Assembly: GCF_015207735.1 (NCBI RefSeq) | Contig: NZ_JADEWG010000002.1 | Location: forward strand, 62,001-126,000 | Source of the DNA: [Phormidium] sp. LEGE 05292 | Lineage (GTDB): Bacteria > Cyanobacteriota > Cyanobacteriia > Cyanobacteriales > Aerosakkonemataceae | Length of the DNA: 64,000 nt | Direction: 5' to 3' | Shown here: piece by piece, positions 27,217 to 36,397 of the stretch | Numbering within the stretch: position 1 is the stretch's first letter | Layout: every line of letters begins with the position of its first letter | The notes under the pieces: model-generated | What the model was told of the DNA's origin: nothing | The model's database searches: none | What the model saw: only the letters and a program-made list of their open reading frames with translations | Program-made: the position numbers and the translations under genes

Positions 27217-29022
27217 ATGTCTAAAAATGCCTTAGAAAGCTTAAAGTTTCTTTTTCAAGACCGTCCTGATGTTACAAGGCTACTTGATATACGCGAGTTA
27301 GACTTAAGCGATAGGGAAGATGATGCATTTATTGAGCAGCAAGGAAAACAAGAGTTATTTCCGAAACCAGTAAATTTATACGCAACCGGAAGAACAGGTG
27401 CGGGAAAAACTACATTAGGAAGACGCATATTAGATCCCAAACAAACAATAGATACAAAGCAAGCAGTTATGGGTTCTACAGGCAAAACTGATTGTACTTG
27501 GATGGTGCAATTTTTCCAAATGCTCAGTAATTTGCGCTACTATGACTTACCTGGAGCAGGAGGATGCAATGACACTTATGAAAATATTAATAGAGCCGCT
27601 TTGCTGATTCGTCAAGTTGATGATGATGATTTACAACCTGTTGATAAGTTTGAAGTTTGGGATTGTTCTGATTATCCAAAAACCAAGCAAGTGAAGAAAA
27701 GAATTGCAACAGTACAACAATGGCAGTCACAAGAAAACCAAGAGTATGTTGCACCAGATATTATCCTCTATGTAGTAGCTCCACACACCCAATTTACTCG
27801 TGAAGATCAACGTTATTTGAAGGCATTACTCAAGTTTCAAAAGGAGCGTGGCAGCAAAAATAAAGTTATCTTTGCTCTAAATATTCATCATCAGGACAGA
27901 ACAAAGATTACAACCCAAGAAAATATTGATGATGCCCGTGAAAAAATAATAAATATTTATCAAAGTTTTTACTCAGATCAACCTCCAATTGTCGAAGTTG
28001 ATTGTTTGAGAGGAACTGGCATCAACAAAATTACTGAATTAATGTGCAAAATATTGCCTGACAATAAGATCGGTAATATGGGACAGGCACTACAAGACGA
28101 ACTAAAGGCAATTGCCAAAAAAGAACGCAGCCGTCGTTATCGGCAAGCATTAATTTACATTGCTAGTCGTCTAGCGACTTACAAAGTAGACGAAAAGCTT
28201 GGACAACAAGGAATACTGGAAGAAGCATATGCAGCTATTTGTGATTATGCTATTAGAATTTTTAGAGAAGAAGATGCTCGTGCTGCGGCGGAAAGAGAAC
28301 TTTATGAAATGGTTGACAGCTTTGCTACTGAAGCCAAGCTATCGCGAGAGGAAGCTATCAAAATTTTAGTTCCAGATGTCGTTGAAGAAGATGTTACCCA
28401 ACCAGAGATAGTAGGGTATACACCTAAGTACAAGACTGTAGATATCGAAGAAGAAGTACCAGATTATCGTGAAGTTACAGAGAAGGTGAAGCGTTCTGCC
28501 ATTGCACGGGCTGGACTTGGGGTAGTAGAAGGAGTTGCTCGGACAATTACATCTCCAATTAGTGGAATTCAGAAGTTATTTGGAGTGGAAAAAACTATTG
28601 GTGACAAGATTCATAAAGAAATCGACAGAGATGCTTATAGAAATGAAAATGTCATTAAGGCGGCAACAAGAAAAATTAAAAAGACAGAAGAGCGCATGAT
28701 CGGTATGGAAGCGGTAAGACAGGACGTTACTAGGAAAGTGCAAAAGGTTGTGCAGAAGGAAAAAGAGGTTGGCAAGAACTATCTTCAAGGCGGCTACCCC
28801 GTAGTTGAAAATCTGCTAGCGATTGGTCTAGGCATAGAGAATGCCGACCCTGCATGGGACTTACAGAATGATTTTGAATCTATAGTCGAAGCAGAACGAG
28901 AACAAGTAAAAGCGATGCTTACCAACCAAAAGGATGAAATCAATAAATTGGCAGTGAATAGCGACCCAAGACAGGCTGAAGTAAGAATTATTTGGATTCT
29001 AGAGCAGGCTTTGATGAACTAA
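27217..29022 (+). CDS. P-loop GTPase A of the GRTGAGKTTL family
   Basis: 601-aa GTPase. G1 is GRTGAGKTT at 58-66 and G3 is DLPG at 110-113. The G4 position is unusual: VIFALNIHHQD instead of a plain NKxD. The GTPase domain fills about 50-280. The C-terminal half is helical, with a short Gly/Ala-rich stretch (AIARAGLGVVEGVARTI) near 430 that may insert into or lie on a membrane, then charged helices. The overall style recalls AIG1/IRG- or dynamin-related GTPases. GGAG lies nine bases before the ATG. A paralogue follows directly. Confidence 0.8.
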   Translation: MSKNALESLKFLFQDRPDVTRLLDIRELDLSDREDDAFIEQQGKQELFPKPVNLYATGRTGAGKTTLGRRILDPKQTIDTKQAVMGSTGKTDCTWMVQFFQMLSNLRYYDLPGAGGCNDTYENINRAALLIRQVDDDDLQPVDKFEVWDCSDYPKTKQVKKRIATVQQWQSQENQEYVAPDIILYVVAPHTQFTREDQRYLKALLKFQKERGSKNKVIFALNIHHQDRTKITTQENIDDAREKIINIYQSFYSDQPPIVEVDCLRGTGINKITELMCKILPDNKIGNMGQALQDELKAIAKKERSRRYRQALIYIASRLATYKVDEKLGQQGILEEAYAAICDYAIRIFREEDARAAAERELYEMVDSFATEAKLSREEAIKILVPDVVEEDVTQPEIVGYTPKYKTVDIEEEVPDYREVTEKVKRSAIARAGLGVVEGVARTITSPISGIQKLFGVEKTIGDKIHKEIDRDAYRNENVIKAATRKIKKTEERMIGMEAVRQDVTRKVQKVVQKEKEVGKNYLQGGYPVVENLLAIGLGIENADPAWDLQNDFESIVEAEREQVKAMLTNQKDEINKLAVNSDPRQAEVRIIWILEQALMN

Positions 29023-29127
29023 GTAATAGGACTTAAATAACTTGAGCATTTGTTTGAGTCCAAATCAATATTTGGCACAGTAAATCGCTCAAGTTATTTC
29101 ATACCCATTTTTAATCAAGAATTGACT

Positions 29128-31479
29128 ATGTATTTTCAATTTAATCCTCCTTCAGATTCTAATATTCGTGCTAGCTTAATTATTGATAAGCTTAGAACTG
29201 TAAGCTCTACTAGCACCTATTATACTAATATATTCGTTACCGGAAGGACAGGTGCGGGTAAAACAACACTGGGTAATAAGTTGATTGGTGGCAGCCATTT
29301 TATGCCTTCTTCTGGCAGACAAGATTGCACAAATGAAATCAACTTAATTAAATTTGTCAATTGTTTGCAATATTTCGACTTACCTGGAGTATGCAGTAAC
29401 GATCGTCTAGAAAATTATAATAGAGCCGCACTGAATATTGAACAAATCGAAAGATTTGATGATGAAGACCTGCCGATAGTTGAAAAATTAACTGTGGCAG
29501 ATTACAGTAAAAGCGAAAATCCTCAAAGGAAAAGTTATAGACTTACAGAGTTCAGGACTCCTGAGTTTGAACCGGATTTAATTTTTTACCTAATTGCTCC
29601 TGAAAAGCAGTTTACCAGAGGCGATCGCAAATACCTACGAGATCTCCTGAAGATCCATCGTCAGGTAATTTATGTCCTGAATATGTTTGTCAACAAGCAA
29701 TCTGAGAAGATATTTGCTGCAACCGAAGCTAATCTGATCGATGCTGTAACAAAAATTATGGAAGTGCATACTTCCTTTTTTGGAACTAACAGTCAACCCA
29801 CGATAGTTCCTGTCAATTGTTGGACTGGTGAAGGTATTTCAGAACTACTAATACAATCTCAAGTTATTTTGGGGGGTGAAAAGGGTAGGCTTTTTGAGGA
29901 ACTGATTGCATATCAACAACAAAAAACTCCTGATGAATACAATCGCCAAGTCAACCGTGAATTAGTAAGAGCATTTGCTTATACAGCTTCTCAAAAGGCA
30001 AAAACTGGGGTTTACAGTTGCGATCAGCCTTTACATAAAGCCTGTCATTGTCTTTGGGATTTTCTCGCTAACTTACGAAGTAAAGCTGAACAGACATCCT
30101 ATTTCTTTGGTAAGGATGTTAGTAATCTAGTTAACAAAGTGCTTTCGGGCGCAATTCGTCCACCTCAGCAAGGGATTAATTCAACTGAGGAGAAGATTAG
30201 TGCAATTTCTAGGGGACTTGCTTACATTGGTGACAGCATCGAATTTCTTAATGATGAAATTAGCACACGCATTTTTGCAACTCAAGAACAAGCCATTGAG
30301 CTTCGCGATCGCCAAATTGAATCATTCAAAACAGATATTCAATCACGCGGAGAAGATATTACCAATTTTGAGCAAGAGATCAGTTATCGACTAGAGACAT
30401 TAAACTCTCTCATAGCTTCACGCGACTCCTTAGCGGCAGAGATTGATTCTAGAATAGATGCCCATAATGTCCGTGTAGATAAGCTTAATTCTATTCAAAT
30501 CGAATTGATTCAACGCAGAGAAAATTTAAATTCACGAGTAGAACGATGGAATTCTCGTCTAGAAAGCTACAACTACACAGTCAGTAGGATTAATAATGGT
30601 TATGCAAAGCCGAATAGAGATACTATTGAATCTCTTGAACAAGAAAGCGACTGGTTAGACGAAGAAAAATCAAAAATAAAATCCAAGCAAAGATCTCTTG
30701 AAAGAGATTTTGACGACTATCACGATCGAGTCAGAGTTATGGAGACAGAAGAAGAAACTCTTCAAAGAATGATCCAACAGCGAACAGAAAAGTCTCAGAC
30801 TCTTTCATCTGAGGCTAATTCAATTCAACAAATGCTGAAGCAGCGTTCAGAGAAACGAAAATATTTAGATGATGAGGTAAAATTTGCTGCCGCCATTCTC
30901 GAATCGTTTGAAGAAGAATTTAGCTCAATTGATAAAAGAGTAAATGAACGAATTAGCGAAATTAACAGCGATCTTGAAATTATTAAATTACGCTTGAGTA
31001 TTTACCAACAAGATGAAACTAACTCCATACAAGACGAAATTACCGCTTTTCAAGAAGAGGTTAACAAATGTGTAGATCGAATGCGCGACTTTGAACAGGA
31101 AATCAAAAAATTTCAAGCCGCTATTGAAGCTTGTGAAGCAAAAATGCTAATTAATAAACTTGTACTGAGGTTAATCATGCAATCTACTAAATATTACTTT
31201 GACGAAACAGGTGATTGTGAATTTAAAGACAGCACGGCTGATTATTTTGGCAAAAATGGAGTAGTATTACTATTAAGTTTGGCTCATTCAATTGTTTCTG
31301 GTAAAGATATAGAAAGTGGCGATCGCGCTCTCTACAACAGCATTTTAGCTCGAATCAACAAGTTAGGGATGTTTCCCGAACCTCCAACAGAAAACAATGT
31401 CAAACAATTTCTGGAATTAAAAATAGATTCACTATTTGATGAATCATTCAATCAAGTAATTAGACAGGCTGCATTATAA
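29128..31479 (+). CDS. P-loop GTPase B with long coiled coil
   Basis: 784-aa paralogue of the previous GTPase. G1 GRTGAGKTT is at 39-47, G3 DLPG at 84-87, and a G4-like VLNMFVNKQ follows. From about residue 330 to 690 it is almost entirely coiled coil (SLEQESDWLDEEKSKIKSKQ and similar), ending in a small globular domain. The longest frame begins at TTG 26 codons upstream; the ATG MYFQF fits the start of the G domain better, though its ribosome site is weak. The coiled coil suggests a filament, tether or mechanical role. Confidence 0.75.
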   Translation: MYFQFNPPSDSNIRASLIIDKLRTVSSTSTYYTNIFVTGRTGAGKTTLGNKLIGGSHFMPSSGRQDCTNEINLIKFVNCLQYFDLPGVCSNDRLENYNRAALNIEQIERFDDEDLPIVEKLTVADYSKSENPQRKSYRLTEFRTPEFEPDLIFYLIAPEKQFTRGDRKYLRDLLKIHRQVIYVLNMFVNKQSEKIFAATEANLIDAVTKIMEVHTSFFGTNSQPTIVPVNCWTGEGISELLIQSQVILGGEKGRLFEELIAYQQQKTPDEYNRQVNRELVRAFAYTASQKAKTGVYSCDQPLHKACHCLWDFLANLRSKAEQTSYFFGKDVSNLVNKVLSGAIRPPQQGINSTEEKISAISRGLAYIGDSIEFLNDEISTRIFATQEQAIELRDRQIESFKTDIQSRGEDITNFEQEISYRLETLNSLIASRDSLAAEIDSRIDAHNVRVDKLNSIQIELIQRRENLNSRVERWNSRLESYNYTVSRINNGYAKPNRDTIESLEQESDWLDEEKSKIKSKQRSLERDFDDYHDRVRVMETEEETLQRMIQQRTEKSQTLSSEANSIQQMLKQRSEKRKYLDDEVKFAAAILESFEEEFSSIDKRVNERISEINSDLEIIKLRLSIYQQDETNSIQDEITAFQEEVNKCVDRMRDFEQEIKKFQAAIEACEAKMLINKLVLRLIMQSTKYYFDETGDCEFKDSTADYFGKNGVVLLLSLAHSIVSGKDIESGDRALYNSILARINKLGMFPEPPTENNVKQFLELKIDSLFDESFNQVIRQAAL

Positions 31480-31504
31480 CATTAGAAAACTTTAGGAATG
31501 AACT

Positions 31505-34500
31505 ATGTGGTTAGGTATTGATTTCGGTACTTCTAATTCCAGTGCTATTTTCATGCAAGGGTGGGTTCCATCCTTAGTTGAAATTCCTGGCCGAGAGCAG
31601 GTTTACTCTTTGCCAACTTGTGTTTATGTGAAAAAAGAAACAGAAATTTATGTAGGGTATGAAGCTTACAATCAGCGTCTCAGAGATGCAAGTCGTTATA
31701 AGGAGCTATTTAAGCGAGATTTAGGTCGAACCAAACCGTATTATATTGGTGATTGCGAGCTTCTACCAGAAGATTTAGTTGTTAAGGTCATAGCAAAGCT
31801 CAAAGCTCTTGCAGAGAGCCAATTCAACGTTAAACTCACTAGAGTTACTCTAGCAGTACCAGCCAGCCACCCAGAGCATAAACGCCAGTTGATGGTAGAA
31901 GCGGGTAAAAAAGCTGGTTTCAGTCAAGTGGCCCTGGTAGATGAGCCAGTAGCCGCAGCTATTTATTACGCTCAACGCAGCAGTACAAAAGATGGAGAAA
32001 TTTTGCTAGTTTATGACCTTGGTGGTGGCACTTTTGATGTTGCTTTAATCCAGAGGAGAGGGTCGGGTTACAAGTCTTTGACTCTTCCTTTAGGTGATCC
32101 GCAGTGCGGCGGAATGGATTTCGATCGCAAAATCTTTGAAGATTTCAAAGCGCGTTGCAATCTAGAACAGCGTGAATTGCTCGAACGGCAGGATACTCAA
32201 GCACTGCGAACTCGCTTTACCTTAAATGATTATTGTCGAAGCCTCAAGGAAAATCTCAGCACCAAGCAAGAAGACTCATTCACAATTCCTTTATTTGGGG
32301 AAGAGCAAGAGTATCGGCTAACCAGAACAGCTTTCGAGTTAATGATTACTCCTTACCTAGAAAAAACTCTTCAACTATGCCGCCAGTTAGTGCGAAACGC
32401 AGGTTTAACAGAGGAGCAGGTTGACAAGATCCTATTAGTGGGTGGAAGTTGTCAGATCCCTTATGTGCGTCAAGTAATGGAGCGAGAGTTTCAAAGACCT
32501 GTACTTCGGTTTGACGATCCGGATCTGGCAGTTTGTAAAGGAGCAGGACTCTATGAAGGGTGGAATCCAGCTTATGAATCACTTCAGGCTGGGATCGATC
32601 GCGCAGATGTGGGAGATTATCATGGAGCGATCGAAAAATACAATGAAGCATTACAGATAAATTCCAATTATGCGAGGGCTTATGTTGAACGCAGTCGCGC
32701 TCATCTCGAACTCGGAAACCACGATCAAGTAATTGAGGATGTTGAGCGAGCTATCCAGCTTGAACCTAAATATGCAGATGCTTACGGTGGATACGCCGAT
32801 CTTTACTTTAGATTAGGAGAAGATGAGAGAGCGATCGCTCAGTTTCAACGAACTATAGAAATTAATCCTAATGATATAGGAGCTTATTGCGAACTGGGAA
32901 GATGTTATTCAGCTTTAGGAGAAAAAGAAAAAGCTTTAGATAGTTGGCATCAAGCTTTAAAAATAACACCCCAGAGTGCTGGAGATTTTTCTAATCGAGG
33001 GTCTATATATCATTGGTTAGAAGAAGAACAATCTGCTTTAGAACAATACAACAAAGCTATCGAACTCAACCACCGCTCTGTAGATGCTTATGTTGGTAGA
33101 GCACTCGTTTACGCTAAACTTAAGAATCACCAAGCAGTTACTGACGATTTCAATGAAGCATTAAGATTAAACCCCAATTGTACTCATGCTTTTGGCTGGC
33201 GGGGAATCTACTTTTATGAAGAGTTAGGTGATTTTGAAAGAGCGATCGCAGAATTTAACCTTGCTCTAGATCTTAATCCCAATTACATTGCTATCTACAG
33301 TCATCGAGGTCTATGTCACACGTTGATGGGCAATGCAGAACAAGCGATCACTGATTTTAAACAAATCTTGCAAACTAATCCTAATGATAGCTCCGCTTAT
33401 TCTGGTCTTGGTAATGTTTACTCAGCTATAGAAAATTATCAAGAAGCAACTGATAATTTTAATAAAGCATTACAGATAAATCCTAAAAATTCAGTAGCAT
33501 ATTCTGGCTTAGGAGATATTGCTTCCAATCAAGATAAGCCAGAACAAGCTATTACTAACTATAAAAAAGCAATTGAGCTAGAACCTAAATTGGTATCTGC
33601 TTATTTGGGACTTGGGAAAGTTTATTTAGTGTTAGGAAATTATCAAGAAGCTATTGATAATTTTAACAAAGCAATACAGATAAATCCTAAAAATCCAGTA
33701 GCTTATTCTGAATTAGGAGATATTTTTTATGACCAAGAGAATTTAGAACAAGCTATTGCTAACTATAAACAAGCAATCGAGATCGAACCTGAATTTGTCG
33801 CTGCTTATCTGGGACTTGGGCAAGTTTACTTAGTGCTAGGAAATTATCAAGAAGCTATTGATAATTTTAATCAATCAATCCAAATTAATCCTAAAAACCC
33901 AGTAGCATATTTTAATTTAGGAACTGCTTTCCATAGCCAAGATAACCTGGAACAGGCTATTGCTAACTATAGACAAGCAATTGAACTCGAACCTGAGTAT
34001 ACTCGGGTATACAATCAGTTGGGTGTAGCTCTTCAGCAACAGGGAGAATTAGATGAGGCTATTTTGGCGTATCGAGAGGCAGTGATGCTAGTGCCTGATT
34101 ATGCTCGTGCTAACTCTAACTTAGGATATGCGTTATTACAACAAGAAGAAACAGAAGAAGGCATTGAATTCCTTGAGATAGCTAGAGAACTATTCAGAAC
34201 GGCAGAAAACCACAAAGAAGCTGACGAAATTGATGCGTTTTTACAGAAACGTATTGCCGAAACTTACTATCAAAGAGGTGAAGAGTTTTTTGAACAAGAT
34301 AAATTTGCAGAAGCGATCGCTGCATACCAAGAAGCTATTCGGATAGATTCTAGTTATGTAGATGCCTATTTTAAAATGGGAATTGCCTCATTCAAGCAAG
34401 GTAAGCGTTCTCAAGCAAGTATTGCATTAAGAAAAGCTAGGGATCTATTCAGGGAGCAAGGAAACGAAGAATTGGCAAACGAAATTAATAACTTTTTACG

Positions 34501-34525
34501 CCGAGAAGGATTAGGGCTAGGATAA
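31505..34525 (+). CDS. Hsp70-type ATPase domain fused to TPR repeats
   Basis: 1006-aa protein. Residues 1-355 are an Hsp70 nucleotide-binding domain: IDFGTSNSS at 5-13, DLGGGTFDVAL at 171-181 and LLVGGSCQIPYVR at 310-322. The usual Hsp70 substrate-binding domain is absent. Instead, residues about 363-1000 are some eighteen TPR units. The fusion probably uses the TPR array to bind partners and the ATPase to cycle. A GrpE-like gene downstream is the expected exchange factor, and a J-domain gene lies at 8-9.5 kb. The next gene starts two bases after its stop. Three TPR pairs are near-identical at DNA level with a 204-base period. Confidence 0.9.
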   Translation: MWLGIDFGTSNSSAIFMQGWVPSLVEIPGREQVYSLPTCVYVKKETEIYVGYEAYNQRLRDASRYKELFKRDLGRTKPYYIGDCELLPEDLVVKVIAKLKALAESQFNVKLTRVTLAVPASHPEHKRQLMVEAGKKAGFSQVALVDEPVAAAIYYAQRSSTKDGEILLVYDLGGGTFDVALIQRRGSGYKSLTLPLGDPQCGGMDFDRKIFEDFKARCNLEQRELLERQDTQALRTRFTLNDYCRSLKENLSTKQEDSFTIPLFGEEQEYRLTRTAFELMITPYLEKTLQLCRQLVRNAGLTEEQVDKILLVGGSCQIPYVRQVMEREFQRPVLRFDDPDLAVCKGAGLYEGWNPAYESLQAGIDRADVGDYHGAIEKYNEALQINSNYARAYVERSRAHLELGNHDQVIEDVERAIQLEPKYADAYGGYADLYFRLGEDERAIAQFQRTIEINPNDIGAYCELGRCYSALGEKEKALDSWHQALKITPQSAGDFSNRGSIYHWLEEEQSALEQYNKAIELNHRSVDAYVGRALVYAKLKNHQAVTDDFNEALRLNPNCTHAFGWRGIYFYEELGDFERAIAEFNLALDLNPNYIAIYSHRGLCHTLMGNAEQAITDFKQILQTNPNDSSAYSGLGNVYSAIENYQEATDNFNKALQINPKNSVAYSGLGDIASNQDKPEQAITNYKKAIELEPKLVSAYLGLGKVYLVLGNYQEAIDNFNKAIQINPKNPVAYSELGDIFYDQENLEQAIANYKQAIEIEPEFVAAYLGLGQVYLVLGNYQEAIDNFNQSIQINPKNPVAYFNLGTAFHSQDNLEQAIANYRQAIELEPEYTRVYNQLGVALQQQGELDEAILAYREAVMLVPDYARANSNLGYALLQQEETEEGIEFLEIARELFRTAENHKEADEIDAFLQKRIAETYYQRGEEFFEQDKFAEAIAAYQEAIRIDSSYVDAYFKMGIASFKQGKRSQASIALRKARDLFREQGNEELANEINNFLRREGLGLG
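33433..34044. repeat. 204-bp tandem intragenic repeats in the TPR region
   Basis: The word AAATTATCAAGAAGC recurs at 33433, 33637 and 33841, with long near-identical stretches after each copy. The period of 204 bases equals 68 codons, or two TPR units. This indicates recent unequal duplication within the gene. Confidence 0.75.
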
Positions 34526-34527
34526 CT

Positions 34528-35811
34528 ATGAGCAATAATTATTTGTTTAACGATCTGTTTGGCAATCTATTAGATAGTCAAAATTTCATAGATAGTCAAA
34601 ATTTCACAAGCCAAGAACAATACCATCATTGTGATACTAATACGGATAGCGGTAACTCACAAAAGCATGAATCTGATTATACTCATTCAGAGTTCACCCC
34701 TGATGGGAATAACTATCACCTAGATGGACACCAAGATCTAAATTACTACGTAAATGATTGGCACTCTTATCCATCAGAGTTTGACCCTCATCACTCACGG
34801 ATTCTTGGGAACACAGTAAACCAAACAAACGACTGGAATAATCAGCATTTTGATCCCCATCATCACAGTAATGCGATCGTTGGCGATCCTGCTCATGAGA
34901 TGCAATACTGGCATCACCAAATTCATTCAGAAGACTGTGCTATTGCTACTCAAGAGTTCGTTTTAGAAAGTCTAACAGGTCAGCATTTTTCAGAAAATAA
35001 ATTATGTTTAGAAGCAATGAATCAAGGCTGGTACATACCTGGTATTGGTACTCCAGCCGACCATGTAGGCGATCTGATTGCAAAGCAGGGTTTTCCTGTA
35101 GCGCATGAATATGGATGCACTATAGAACACTTGGCTGAAAAATTAGATAACCATGAAAAAGTAATCGTGGCTGTTAATGAGAGTATACTTCTAACTTCAA
35201 ATCAATCTCTCAATAATTATCTTGGCATCCCAGGTCAGGAAGCTAACCATGCTGTTCAAGTAATTGGAATTGATAATTCTCACCTCGATCGTCCAATGGT
35301 CATTCTTAACGATCCAGGTGTAGCAGATGGTAAAGGAATGATGGTGCCATTAACCCAATTTGAAAAAGCATGGGCTGCAAGCGATCACATGATAGTATCT
35401 ACTTATATAACTAATAACTATGAGCTTCATCATTCTGTTAATTTCGCTACACTCCAAGCTCACGAGCAGAATGCTCTTTCTTTAAACAGCGATCGCTTGA
35501 TATTAGGGTCATCAGACTGTCTTTCTGTACATATATGGAACGATGGCGATGTTTGGCTGTATCGAAATGGAAACCATGTGAGCAATCTCGGTCACATTAA
35601 TGGACGAACAATCTATAACTCGGCTGGACACGAAGCTGGTTATGCTGGAACAGATGGCAAAGTTTATGACAGAAATGACAAATGTGTAGGACGAGTAGAT
35701 GCCTGCGGTCATGTTTACAATACGGCAAGTGAAGAAGTTTATACCACTAACAATGGTGTAGTTGGAGGTGCTGCTTATCTTCTTTTGGTGTATTTGGGTG
35801 GAATGAAGTAA
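34528..35811 (+). CDS. second C39-like peptidase with beta-flower-like repeats
   Basis: 427-aa paralogue of the peptidase at 23.9 kb. The shared core is obvious: GDPAHEMQYWHHQ, then Cys137 in SEDCAIATQEFVLESLTG, His241 in EANHAVQVIGID and Asp near 261 in VILNDPG. The N-terminal disordered region is shorter (about 115 residues). The C-terminal Gly/Asp repeats (GYAGTDGKVYDRNDKCVGRV) match the 4-fold beta flower type. The start lies two bases after the Hsp70-TPR stop, so the two are almost certainly co-translated. That makes the peptidase a likely client or partner of the chaperone. Confidence 0.8.
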   Translation: MSNNYLFNDLFGNLLDSQNFIDSQNFTSQEQYHHCDTNTDSGNSQKHESDYTHSEFTPDGNNYHLDGHQDLNYYVNDWHSYPSEFDPHHSRILGNTVNQTNDWNNQHFDPHHHSNAIVGDPAHEMQYWHHQIHSEDCAIATQEFVLESLTGQHFSENKLCLEAMNQGWYIPGIGTPADHVGDLIAKQGFPVAHEYGCTIEHLAEKLDNHEKVIVAVNESILLTSNQSLNNYLGIPGQEANHAVQVIGIDNSHLDRPMVILNDPGVADGKGMMVPLTQFEKAWAASDHMIVSTYITNNYELHHSVNFATLQAHEQNALSLNSDRLILGSSDCLSVHIWNDGDVWLYRNGNHVSNLGHINGRTIYNSAGHEAGYAGTDGKVYDRNDKCVGRVDACGHVYNTASEEVYTTNNGVVGGAAYLLLVYLGGMK

Positions 35812-35848
35812 TTATTCAAAAATTGGAGCATTAAACAAGTTAGAAACA

Positions 35849-36382
35849 ATGGAAAGAACTAGAAAAATAGAAAGATTAATCGAGGACATTCGTAAAACTC
35901 CTATCTTTCGTCAACTTATCCCAATGGAGGCGCAGATTGGTTGGCCTATCCCTTTACGTCGAGAAAGCAAAGTCTATGTCACTTTAGTATTCTTTGGTGC
36001 AAATAGTCGAAGTAAAGGTGAAACAGTCCTTTTTCCGCCCTTTGCCAAAATTACTCTAGATTGGTCTAACCAGATTCCTGTTGAATATGTTAATTTACGC
36101 TTCCAAAATCCTTGGAAAGAAGGTAATTGGGAAGCTGAGGTTGGCATTTTTCCTCATTCAGCAATAGCTCAAATAACTGTAGCAGAATATCAGAAAAAAC
36201 GACAAGAATTACTAGCAATGTATGACGAAATGCTGGATAAGCTAGCACAGGGTGGGTCATTTCTCCCCGACTGGAAAACACGCTTTAAGGAATTGTTACG
36301 GCTTTTAATGGAACCTCCATTAGAACCATACTATCGCGCTATTGACGCGAAGTTTTTTGACCATTTTTTACCTCATTATTAA
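35849..36382 (+). CDS. hypothetical protein, 177 aa
   Basis: Soluble protein with a beta-rich first part (ESKVYVTLVFFGANSR) and a helical C-terminus. No known motif. It lies between the second peptidase and the dynamin-like genes with short gaps on both sides, so it belongs to the array. Possibly an adaptor. Confidence 0.65.
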   Translation: MERTRKIERLIEDIRKTPIFRQLIPMEAQIGWPIPLRRESKVYVTLVFFGANSRSKGETVLFPPFAKITLDWSNQIPVEYVNLRFQNPWKEGNWEAEVGIFPHSAIAQITVAEYQKKRQELLAMYDEMLDKLAQGGSFLPDWKTRFKELLRLLMEPPLEPYYRAIDAKFFDHFLPHY

Positions 36383-36397
36383 TTAGAAGAGGAATCA

